64,000 nt of DNA, from NCBI GenBank assembly GCA_020631815.1, contig JACKGW010000002.1:62001-126000 (forward strand). The letters are read 5' to 3'. Under the pieces are notes generated by a model. That model was not told where the DNA came from, did not search any database, and was given only the letters and a program-made list of their open reading frames with translations. The position numbers and the translations under genes are program-made. This stretch comes from Planctomycetota bacterium. GTDB lineage: Bacteria > Planctomycetota > PLA2 > JAEUHO01. Numbering within the stretch: the first letter of the stretch is position 1; each line of letters opens with the position of its first letter. Shown piece by piece: positions 18,638-25,819 of this stretch.

Positions 18638-19318
18638 ATGGCCCGACGTCGGTCCCGCCGCCGCAGCGGCTCGTCAGCCGCCTCGGACCGCGGTGGCGCG
18701 ACGGCAGCGCCCGCGCCGGCCGCAGGCGCCGCCGCGATCGTCCCCTGGCGTGAGCGCGTCCGCGAGATCCTGGCGGCGCTCCGTCGTCGGGCCCAACGCG
18801 ACCACGCGCGCACGCTGACGGCGTGGATCGACGAGCGCCTCGGCGAGGGGGCTACCGCACGCGGCGGTAGCGATGCCGACCGACTGCTCGACGATTGGAT
18901 CGCCAGCCCCGGCTCGGCGGGCGACGGCCGCTCGGTCGCCCTCGCGCATGCAGCCGAAGCCGACGACCTCGAGCCCCTGGAGCGCGACCAGCTCAAGCGC
19001 TGGGAGCGCGAGCGTCGCCGCGGCGTGTTCCTCGTGCAGCGCGCGCAGCGCGACGCACTCGAGGTGTGGGACCCGCTCGAAGGGGCGCCGCTGACGTTGC
19101 ACCTGCTCGATCGCCTGGACAACGACAAGGCGGCTTCGCTGCGCCGCGGTGCCGTCGTGACGGCCAGCTTCCAGCCCTGGGTCGCGCGCCTCGTCGCCGT
19201 GGGCCCCGTCGAGATCTTCGAAGCGCAGGACGCGCTGGACTTGTTCCGCCGCGAGGTCCTTGCCGCCGGCCAGTCCTGGCACGACGCGCCGCCCCCTGCC
19301 CCGACCCGCGGCAGCTAG
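18638..19318 (+). CDS. Hypothetical cytoplasmic protein
   Basis: Not recognised. It has about 226 residues, no signal peptide or membrane helix. The first 40 residues are Arg/Ser/Ala-rich and probably disordered (MARRRSRRRSGSSAASD). After that there is a helical segment (WRERVREILAALRRRAQRD) and a mixed alpha/beta part containing VFLVQRAQRDALEVWDPLEG and VVTASFQPWVARLVAVGPVE. The latter resembles small beta-barrel domains found near SEC-C or helicase-associated proteins, but I cannot assign it. An AGGAGG ribosome-binding site 4 bases before the ATG fixes the start. Confidence 0.7.
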   Translation: MARRRSRRRSGSSAASDRGGATAAPAPAAGAAAIVPWRERVREILAALRRRAQRDHARTLTAWIDERLGEGATARGGSDADRLLDDWIASPGSAGDGRSVALAHAAEADDLEPLERDQLKRWERERRRGVFLVQRAQRDALEVWDPLEGAPLTLHLLDRLDNDKAASLRRGAVVTASFQPWVARLVAVGPVEIFEAQDALDLFRREVLAAGQSWHDAPPPAPTRGS

Positions 19319-19348
19319 GCGCAGCGGAGACGGCCCGCCAAAACGCAA

Positions 19349-19378
19349 GCAGGGCGACCGCTTGCGCGATCGCCCTGC
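19349..19378 (-). terminator. Intrinsic terminator of the tandem selenoprotein-like genes
   Basis: A 9-base-pair perfect stem (GCAGGGCGA with TCGCCCTGC) with a 12-base loop. Read on the minus strand it is followed by a T-rich stretch (TTGCGTTTT). It lies about 60 bases after the stop of the gene at 19437. Confidence 0.65.
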
Positions 19379-19405
19379 GAAGTCCGGATCAGGAAACCGG
19401 CGTCA

Positions 19406-19456
19406 TGCCTTCTTGGGCGTCAGGCCTTCTTGGGGGTCATGCCTTCTTCGGCGTGA
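19406..19456 (-). repeat. Three tandem 17-bp repeats at the 3-prime end of a selenoprotein-like gene
   Basis: Three imperfect 17-base units at 19406-19422, 19423-19439 and 19440-19456, each containing GCCTTCTT on the plus strand. On the minus strand each unit can encode P-K-K-A followed by a stop in its own frame. The last amino acids and stop of the gene come from the 19440 and 19423 units, so the other copy is a relic downstream of the stop. Confidence 0.7.
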
Positions 19457-20201
19457 GCGTCCAGAGGTCCTTCTGCTTCTTGGCCAGGTCGGCCATCTGC
19501 TCGTTGAGCTCCTTGCCCTCTTCCTCGAGCTCGGCGATGTCGCGGTCCTTGCCGTTCTCGCCGCGGAGACGACCCAGCTTGTCGTTGATGACCTTCTGGG
19601 CGTTCACGATCTGGTCCTGCTCGGTGAGGATCTTCAGGTGTTCGTCGACGAGCTTGTCGAGCTTCTCCTTGAAGACCTTGCCGGCGACCGACTTCATCGT
19701 GCTGAAAAGCTTGCTGGCCTTGAGCTTGCTGCCCTCGAGCACCGTGAGCTTGAGCGACTCGGGCTCGACGACGATCATGCGCGGGACCTCGCGGCCCTCA
19801 CCCTGGAGGACGGTGTCCTTCTCGACGTCGTCGGGGTGCATCTTGACGCGGCGGAACGCCTTCATGCCAAGGGCGACCTTCTCGTCCTTGAGCGTGACTT
19901 CCTCGAACTTGTCGAAGCCTTCGCAGCCCGCGGCCTCGTCGCACACGTAGATGATGATCGGCTTGTCGGTCCAGCGCAGGGGCGAGGCGGGAGCCTCTTC
20001 CGTGGCTTCGGACGCCGACTCACCGGTCACGACGGCCTTCTTCTCGGTGCTGATCGTCTGCACCGTCTCCCAGCTGATGTTGAGCTCCGCCAAACTGGCG
20101 GGCGAACGGCCGTTGCATCAGCCGGCTTCGACGTTGCCGCTCCAGAGCGTTCCGAGCGAGAGCGCGGCCAGCGCGGCTCCCGTGAGCATCACGTTGCGCA
20201 T
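19437..20201 (-). CDS. Predicted selenoprotein, secreted, UC motif (Sec at codon 28)
   Basis: Reads through an in-frame UGA (plus-strand 20118-20120) as selenocysteine, giving about 254 residues. Residues 1-26 are a signal peptide (MLTGAALAALSLGTLW, cleavage after VEA), so the mature protein would begin G-Sec-Cys-Asn-Gly-Arg-Ser-Pro. The domain from about residue 70 looks like a thioredoxin fold without CxxC: KPIIIYVCDEA, DEKVALGMKAFRRVKMHPDD, and EVPRMIVVEPE with a Pro where thioredoxins have the cis-Pro. Residues 170-254 are a Lys/Glu-rich coiled coil. It is paralogous to 20276..21127 and 35276..36016, sharing AVVTGESASEA and GRSPAS with the latter. An AGGAGG site precedes the ATG. Without recoding, a gene finder would start at an internal codon and lose the export signal. 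The function is unknown; redox is inferred. Confidence 0.82.
20075..20120 (-). promoter_or_regulatory. SECIS-like hairpin at the in-frame UGA
   Basis: Starts at the UGA (20118-20120). The upper stem is CCGCC / GGCGG, a perfect 5 pairs at 20087-20101, with apical loop AGUUU. The lower stem UGAUG / CAUCA includes the UGA itself. A G as second loop base and a loop about 25 bases after the UGA fit the bacterial SECIS consensus. Confidence 0.75.
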
Positions 20202-20275
20202 AGGTCCTCTTCCTCCTGCGAGGGCAGCGCCGCGGCGATGCCATCGGGTGTGTAGACGTTTCGGTGGGTCGCGGG

Positions 20276-21127
20276 TCAGACCGCGGCGATCTTGAGGTCC
20301 GACCAGAGCTGGCCCTGCTTCTCGAGCAGCTCGTCACGCTCGCCCTCGAGCTTCTCGCGCTCGGTGCGAAGGCGCTTGGCCTTGCCCTCGTCGCCCTTCT
20401 CCTCGGCCGCGCTCAGGTCTTCGCCGACCTTGAAGAGGTCCGGCGCGAGCTTGTCGAGCGCGGCAAGGATCTTCTGGTGGTCCTTGACGAGCTTGTCGAC
20501 CTTGACGCCATCGAAGAAGCCGTCTGCCACCTTGCGCATGGCTGCGTAGACGGGCTTGGGGCCAAGCTCGCGCTCCCTGTCGAGCACCTTGGTCGTGGAG
20601 CGCAGCGGGTCGAGGAGCACGAGGCGCGGGTAGGCCTCGCCGGTGCCCTCGAGCATGGGCTCGCGCGCGGCATCTTCCGGAATCATGCGCACACAGCGGA
20701 ACGCACGGCTCGCAAGAGCGATCTTCTCGTCGATGAACGTCTCGTTCTCGAGCGAGTCGAGCAGCTCGTCCTCACCCAGGTCATCGCTGACGAGCACCAG
20801 GATGGGCTGCGTCCAGGCCGGCGCGGGAGCGGCCTCGGCCTCTCCCTCGTCCGTGTCGATCGTGACGCCGGTCACGACGCGCTGCACCTGCGTGAGGTGG
20901 TGGACGCGCTGCCAGCGGATCTCGAGCGCACGCGCCGACTCGGGCGCGCGTGACTTGCCGTCGGGCGTCGTGACGCGGCCGGCACCGCCGCCCACGCTGC
21001 CAGCACCGACGTTGCCTGCTCCGCGACCTGCGGAGCCGCCACCGCATCAACCAGCGTCGGCGGGGCGAAGAGAAGCTGTGGAGAGGGCCAGCCCGAGTGT
21101 GGCGGCCACGACGAGCAACTTGCGCAT
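20276..21127 (-). CDS. Predicted selenoprotein, secreted, UC motif (Sec at codon 27)
   Basis: About 283 residues when the in-frame UGA at 21047-21049 is read as selenocysteine. A signal peptide (KLLVVAATLGLALSTASL, cut after ADA) leaves a mature start G-Sec-Cys-Gly-Gly-Gly, followed by a Gly-rich linker. The thioredoxin-like domain is from about residue 95: WTQPILVLVSDD, DEKIALASRAFRCVRMIPED and AYPRLVLLDP with the cis-Pro-like position. Then comes a helical and coiled-coil C-terminus (REKLEGERDELLEKQGQLW). It lies 74 bases upstream of its paralogue on the same strand, probably one transcript. A GGAG precedes the ATG. TATGCT (21179-21184, minus) is a possible -10. Without recoding, the first available start would be a GTG at 20995. 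Role unknown. Confidence 0.82.
21011..21051 (-). promoter_or_regulatory. SECIS-like hairpin at the in-frame UGA, fdhF-type loop
   Basis: The upper stem is GCTCCGC / GCGGAGC, 7 perfect pairs at 21018-21036, closing loop AGGUC. The loop contains GGUC, as I recall for E. coli formate dehydrogenase SECIS loops. The UG of the UGA pairs in a lower stem GUUG / CAAC. The loop G residues lie 22-23 bases from the start of the UGA, the expected distance. Confidence 0.8.
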
Positions 21128-21335
21128 GGGATCGATATCTCCGTGCGAGGGTCCGCCCTGGAGCGGTCTGGACGATAGAGCATAGCCCAAGCCGGGCCCA
21201 ATCGGACCAGCGGGATCCTCGTTCGGGGACCAGAGCCCCGCCCCTCCGCCGCGGCCTCCCCCACCCCCGCGCGTCGGCGGGCCGGGAGTAGAGTGCGCCC
21301 CCGCCCCGACCGGGGGCGACCGGGAGGGCGTCGGG

Positions 21336-24300
21336 ATGCATCGGACCAAGACGTGGATGGCGCTGGTGGCCACGGGCCTGGCCCTCCTGGGGGCGGGACC
21401 CGGGCCGATCGCGGGTGCCGAGGAGGTTGCGGCCGAGACGCTGCTCCTGGACGACCCCGACGTGTCGGCCGACACGCTGGCCTTCGCCTACGCCGGCGAC
21501 CTTTGGCTGGCCCCGCGGAACGGGGGCACGGCGCGGCGGCTGACGAGCTCACCGGGCCAGGAGCGCAGCCCGCACTTCAGCCCCGACGGCCGCTCGATCG
21601 CCTTCACGGCCGAGCTGGGGGGCCAAGCCGACGTCTACGTGATCCCCATCGAGGGCGGGCGGCCGCGCCGACTGACCTGGCACCCGGGTGGCGACTACGT
21701 CCTGGGCTGGACCCCCGACGGGACCGAGGTGCTGTTCGCCAGCCGCCGCCACGGCTGGCCGCCCGACGCCGGGCTGTACGCCGTGCGCGCCGAGGGCGGG
21801 CCGCAGCCCCGTCGCCTCCCCGTGCCGGGCGTCGGCCACGCCGATCTCGCGCCGGACGGTCGCCACCTGGCGTACACGGACGTGCGCGACGCCTTCCGCT
21901 CCTGGAAGCGCTACCGCGGCGGACGCACGCCGGACGTGAAGGTGCTCGACCTCGAGACCAACGACGTGGCCGTCGTCCCCCACGAGAACGCCTCGGACAC
22001 GATGCCCGTGTGGTGTGCCGGGGATCTGTGGTTCCTGTCCGACCGCGACGGTCGCATGAACCTCTGGCGCACCGCGCCCGGCAGCAAGGCCGTCAAGCAG
22101 GTGACCCACGCGACGCGCACGGACTTCGACCTGGCGTCGCTCGCCGCGGGGCCCGACGCGCTCGTGTTCTCGCAGGGCGGTGCCATCCACCTCGTGGATC
22201 CCGCCAGCGGCAAGGTCACTCGCGTCCATGTGCACGTGCCGCACGACGACTTGGACCGACGTCCGCGCTGGCAGACCGTGGCCCAGCACATCCGCTCGGG
22301 CGACCTGGCCCCCAACGGTCGTCGCGCCGTGCTCGAGATGCGGGGCGAGATCGTCACCCTGCCCCGCGAGCACGGGGCCGCGCGCAACCTCACGCGCACG
22401 CCCGGTGCCCACGAGCGGGGCCCCGCCTGGAGCCCGGACGGCAAGCAGATCGCCTGGTTCTCCGATGCCTCGGGCGAGATGCATCTCGTCGTGGCGTCGG
22501 CCGACGGTGGCGAAGAGCGCACCGAGATCGAGCTCCAGGGCGCGGGCTTCTACGTCGACCTGCGCTGGAGCCCGAAGGGCGACCGCATCCTCTACGGCGA
22601 CAAGGGGAACGCGCTCTGGCTGCTCGATCTGGAATCGCGCGACATCAAGTTGGTGGCTCGCTCCCAGGGGTCGCTCGGCATGTGGCAGCCGGTCGCCGCG
22701 TGGTCGCCCGACGGCGCGTGGATCGCGTACGAGGTCGCCGAGCCAGCCACGGCGTTCACGGACGTGGCGCTCTACGAGGTGGCGACGGGCACGTCCACCA
22801 TGCTGACCGACGGCTTTGCCGACGCGCACGAGCCCACGTGGTCACCGGACGGGGCATGGCTCTGGTTCCGCGCCTCCGTCGACTCCGGACCGCGCGCGTT
22901 CGGCCTCGACATGAGCTCGTCGACCGTGCGGGAGCACGAGGACAGCCTCTACGTCGCCGTGCTCGCCAAGGACGGCAAGCACCCGTTCGCACCGCGCAGC
23001 GACGAGGGGGGGCCCGCCAAGGGAGGCGCCAAGGGCCGCGGGAAGGACGCCTCCGAGAAGGTGAGCGACGAGAAGGGCGAAGGCGACGGAGCCGACGACA
23101 AGGCCGACGACGACGGCGACGACACCGCCAAGGACGCCGCGCCCAAGGGCGGCCGCAGCGCGAAGGCCACGAAGGTCGACGTGGACGACATCGGCCAGCG
23201 CATCGTGGCCGCGCCGCATCGCGGCGGGATCTACCGCAACCTCGTCGCCGTTCCCGACGGTCTGCTCTTCCTCGCGCGTCAGGAGCGAGGTCGCGCCGAC
23301 CTGATGAAGCTGGACCTGGACGAGCGCAAGGCGAAGACGCTGCAGGAGAAGGTCGATGGCTTCGTCGCCAGCCCCGATCGCAAGACCCTCCTGCTGCAGC
23401 AGGGCCCCCGCTGGAGCCTCTGCGGACCCGACGCCAAGAAGCAGGACCGCTTGGCCGCGGATGCGCTACGGGTCGAGGTCGACCCGGCCCAGGAGTGGCC
23501 GCAGACGCTGCGCGAGGCGTGGCGGCTGCAGCGCGACTTCTTCTACGACCCTGCGCTGCACGGTGTGGACTGGGACGCGGCATGGACGCGGTGGAGCTCG
23601 CTGCTCCCCCACGTACGCACGCGCGACGACCTGAACGACTTGATCGCCAACATGATCGGCGAGCTCTGCTGCGGACACGAGTACGTCGGCGGCGGCGAGA
23701 CCGAGAAGGCGCCCGAAGGTCCTGCCGTGGGTCTGCTCGGGTGCGACGTCGAGGCCGTCGGCCCGCGCTACCGCATCACGCGCATCCTGCACGGTCAGAA
23801 CTGGAACCCCGACCTTCGCGCTCCGCTGACCGAGCCGGGCGTGGACGTGCGCGAAGGGGACATCCTGCTGCGCGTCGAGGGACGTGACGTCACCACCGAG
23901 ACCAGCCTCTACGAGGCGTTCGAGGAAACGGCCAACCGTCCGACGCGCATCGAAGTGGCTTCCACGGAGTCGCCCGACGAGGTCCGCAAGGCGCTCGTCG
24001 TACCGATCGCCGACGAGACCGCGCTCCGGCAGCGTTCGTGGGTGGAGTCGAACCGCGCCTACGTCGACGAGGCCTCGGGCGGCCGGCTTGCCTACGTCTA
24101 CATGCCCAACACCGGGGGCGCGGGCCTGGCTGCGTTCGACCGCGACTGGTACAGCCAGCTCGACAAGCAGGGGCTCGTGATCGACCTGCGCTACAACGGC
24201 GGCGGCAAGGTGGCCGACTACGTGATCGACGTGCTCTCGCGCCAGGTCATGTCGTGGTGGATGAACCGCGAGGGCTGGCCCAGCCGCTCGCCCTTCGGCA

Positions 24301-24686
24301 CCATGGTTGGGCCCAAGGTGATGCTCATCAACATGTACGCCGGCTCGGGCGGCGACTGGCTGCCGTGGATGTTCCAGCGCCGGAAGCTCGGGCCTCTCGT
24401 GGGCACGCGCACCTGGGGCGGGCTCGTGGGCATCTCCGGGTACCCGCCGCTCATGGACGGCGGCGGCGTCACGGCGGCCAGCTTCGGCGTGATGGACGAG
24501 ACGGGCCATTGGGCGGTGGAGAACGTGGGCGTGACGCCCGACGTGGAAGTCGCTCCGATGCCCACGGACGTGGTGGCCGGGCGCGATCCGCAGCTGGAGA
24601 AGGCCGTGGCCCTGGCGCTCGAGGCCTTGGAGCGCGACGGCCCGCCGCCCGCGCCGCCCGCCTACCAGCCGCCGACGCCGCGCTGA
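21336..24686 (+). CDS. Tricorn-type protease (beta-propeller, PDZ, S41 core), exported
   Basis: About 1116 residues with a signal peptide (WMALVATGLALLGAGPGPIAGA). Residues 40-540 are TolB/WD-like propeller blades (FSPDGRSIAFTAELGG, WSPDGKQIAWFSD, WSPKGDRILYGD). Residues 547-618 are a highly charged Lys/Asp/Gly linker splitting the second propeller. Tricorn C1 features follow: DFFYDPALHGVDWDAAW (about 735-750, with the His of the catalytic set), then a PDZ domain (about 790-870). The S41 core has LVIDLRYNGGG (about 947) and AGSGGDWLPW (about 1003, probable nucleophile Ser), ending in GVTPDVEV. Tricorn enzymes digest peptides released by larger proteases; here it is extracytoplasmic. GGGAGG precedes the ATG, with TAGAGT at 21289-21294 as possible -10. 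Confidence 0.92.
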   Translation: MHRTKTWMALVATGLALLGAGPGPIAGAEEVAAETLLLDDPDVSADTLAFAYAGDLWLAPRNGGTARRLTSSPGQERSPHFSPDGRSIAFTAELGGQADVYVIPIEGGRPRRLTWHPGGDYVLGWTPDGTEVLFASRRHGWPPDAGLYAVRAEGGPQPRRLPVPGVGHADLAPDGRHLAYTDVRDAFRSWKRYRGGRTPDVKVLDLETNDVAVVPHENASDTMPVWCAGDLWFLSDRDGRMNLWRTAPGSKAVKQVTHATRTDFDLASLAAGPDALVFSQGGAIHLVDPASGKVTRVHVHVPHDDLDRRPRWQTVAQHIRSGDLAPNGRRAVLEMRGEIVTLPREHGAARNLTRTPGAHERGPAWSPDGKQIAWFSDASGEMHLVVASADGGEERTEIELQGAGFYVDLRWSPKGDRILYGDKGNALWLLDLESRDIKLVARSQGSLGMWQPVAAWSPDGAWIAYEVAEPATAFTDVALYEVATGTSTMLTDGFADAHEPTWSPDGAWLWFRASVDSGPRAFGLDMSSSTVREHEDSLYVAVLAKDGKHPFAPRSDEGGPAKGGAKGRGKDASEKVSDEKGEGDGADDKADDDGDDTAKDAAPKGGRSAKATKVDVDDIGQRIVAAPHRGGIYRNLVAVPDGLLFLARQERGRADLMKLDLDERKAKTLQEKVDGFVASPDRKTLLLQQGPRWSLCGPDAKKQDRLAADALRVEVDPAQEWPQTLREAWRLQRDFFYDPALHGVDWDAAWTRWSSLLPHVRTRDDLNDLIANMIGELCCGHEYVGGGETEKAPEGPAVGLLGCDVEAVGPRYRITRILHGQNWNPDLRAPLTEPGVDVREGDILLRVEGRDVTTETSLYEAFEETANRPTRIEVASTESPDEVRKALVVPIADETALRQRSWVESNRAYVDEASGGRLAYVYMPNTGGAGLAAFDRDWYSQLDKQGLVIDLRYNGGGKVADYVIDVLSRQVMSWWMNREGWPSRSPFGTMVGPKVMLINMYAGSGGDWLPWMFQRRKLGPLVGTRTWGGLVGISGYPPLMDGGGVTAASFGVMDETGHWAVENVGVTPDVEVAPMPTDVVAGRDPQLEKAVALALEALERDGPPPAPPAYQPPTPR

Positions 24687-24699
24687 GCGCACGCCGGGG

Positions 24700-25155
24700 T
24701 CACGCGTCGCCGACGTCCGACTCGGCCGGCTGCATGTCGGCGGGGAGCAGGGCGTCGAGCTCTTCGATCGCCTCGGGGCCGATGCGCACCGGGCCGACGA
24801 GCGAGGCCCCCTTGTCGACGCGCAAGTAGCTCGCGCGGACGGGGCCCGTGACGCGGGCGTGCTTCTTGAGGTGCAGGGTGCCGAGGACCACGGCCTCGCC
24901 CTGCAACACGCCATCGATGTCGAGGTCGTCGGCACGCACGGCGGCGTAGACGATCCCCTTCTTGGTGATCGAGATGCGGTTGGCGACGGGGTATCGACGC
25001 ACGGCCACGTAGCCCTTGACCACCACCGCTTCGGTCACGACACGCTGGTGGCAAGTGGGGCAGCTGACGGACTTGGCCTCCGCCGCAATGCTCATCGGCG
25101 CATTGCAGGACGTGCAGAGGATCCGTCGCTCACGGGACTCCGTGGGCCCGGGCAT
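24700..25155 (-). CDS. Zinc-ribbon plus bactofilin-like (polymer-forming) protein
   Basis: About 151 residues. The N-terminus holds a two-knuckle zinc ribbon: CTSC and CPTC, 18 residues apart, near residues 14 and 36. The C-terminal 90 residues have the repeated beta-helix pattern of bactofilins (GVLQGEAVVLGTLHLKKHA, VTGPVRASYLRVDKGASLVG). Bactofilins polymerise into filaments that scaffold envelope enzymes. It lies 75 bases downstream of a canonical bactofilin on the same strand, so the two probably act together. The ATG at 25153-25155 gives the shortest sensible N-terminus; a GTG at 25215 would add 20 residues. Convergent with the Tricorn gene. Confidence 0.78.
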   Translation of the reverse strand: MPGPTESRERRILCTSCNAPMSIAAEAKSVSCPTCHQRVVTEAVVVKGYVAVRRYPVANRISITKKGIVYAAVRADDLDIDGVLQGEAVVLGTLHLKKHARVTGPVRASYLRVDKGASLVGPVRIGPEAIEELDALLPADMQPAESDVGDA

Positions 25156-25230
25156 GGTTCGCGCTGGTCGCCGTGACGTCGGCACGCCCCCGCCTTGCGG
25201 CGGAGGCGCACCCACGCAGCCGACGAGCGG

Positions 25231-25638
25231 CTACTTGCGACCCTGGGCGGCCGCCTGCACCTGGCGCATGGCGGCGTCGAGTCCCGACTTGGGAGCGCCA
25301 GGCGCACCCGTGCCGACCTCGCAGCGCCCGATGAACGTGGCGCCTTCCTTCACGACGAGCTTCTCGGCGCGCAGGTCGCCGGTGAGACGCGAGGTCGGGT
25401 TGAGCTCGACCCGATCCGACGCCTCGATGTTGCCCTCGACGTTGCCGTCGAGGATCACGCTGCCCGCCTTCACCTCGGCCTTCAGCCGGCCCCCGTTGTT
25501 CACGTGCACGTTGCCACCCGTCTGGATGGCGCCCTCGAACGCGCCGTCGATGCGCACGCTGCCCTGGAAGGTCAGCTCGCCCTTGAACGAGGCGTCGGCA
25601 CCGATGACGGTGGGGCTGTTCTGCTTCGAATCGGACAT
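25231..25638 (-). CDS. Bactofilin family protein
   Basis: About 135 residues, the normal length for a short bactofilin. It has the DUF583/polymer-forming core: TVIGADASFKGELTFQGSVR, IDGAFEGAIQTGGNVHVNNG and LKAEVKAGSVILDGNVEGNI, a right-handed beta-helix that self-assembles into cytoskeletal filaments at the membrane. Flanking tails are short and polar, as usual. AGGAG 5 bases before the ATG fixes the start. A TAGCGT element lies 55 bases upstream, with the zinc-ribbon bactofilin-like gene downstream in the same direction. Confidence 0.93.
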   Translation of the reverse strand: MSDSKQNSPTVIGADASFKGELTFQGSVRIDGAFEGAIQTGGNVHVNNGGRLKAEVKAGSVILDGNVEGNIEASDRVELNPTSRLTGDLRAEKLVVKEGATFIGRCEVGTGAPGAPKSGLDAAMRQVQAAAQGRK

Positions 25639-25692
25639 GGGAGTCTCCTGGCCCTCGACGGACGCCGCGACGGCGACCTCGGACTGCGGCGC

Positions 25693-25698
25693 ACGCTA
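25693..25698 (-). promoter_or_regulatory. -10 like element of the bactofilin unit
   Basis: TTGC-TAGCGT-GC on the minus strand, about 55 bases before the bactofilin ATG, in the gap between the bactofilin and the ABC exporter stop. Confidence 0.4.
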
Positions 25699-25819
25699 GC
25701 AATGCCCACCCCCAAGGCAGGCGCCGCCGCATGCGAGGCGCAGAGCCCGGTTCGCCGGGCCTCGCGGGCCGCGTATCCGCAGGAAACGCGCGGATTCTGC
25801 GGGCCTCGCGGGTCTCTCT

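Noticed and set aside
19437..20120. UGA in the paralogues as plain stops with separate downstream genes
   Set aside because: Three paralogues share the arrangement of signal peptide, UGA next to Cys, hairpin and conserved domain. The downstream parts alone lack proper starts and export signals.
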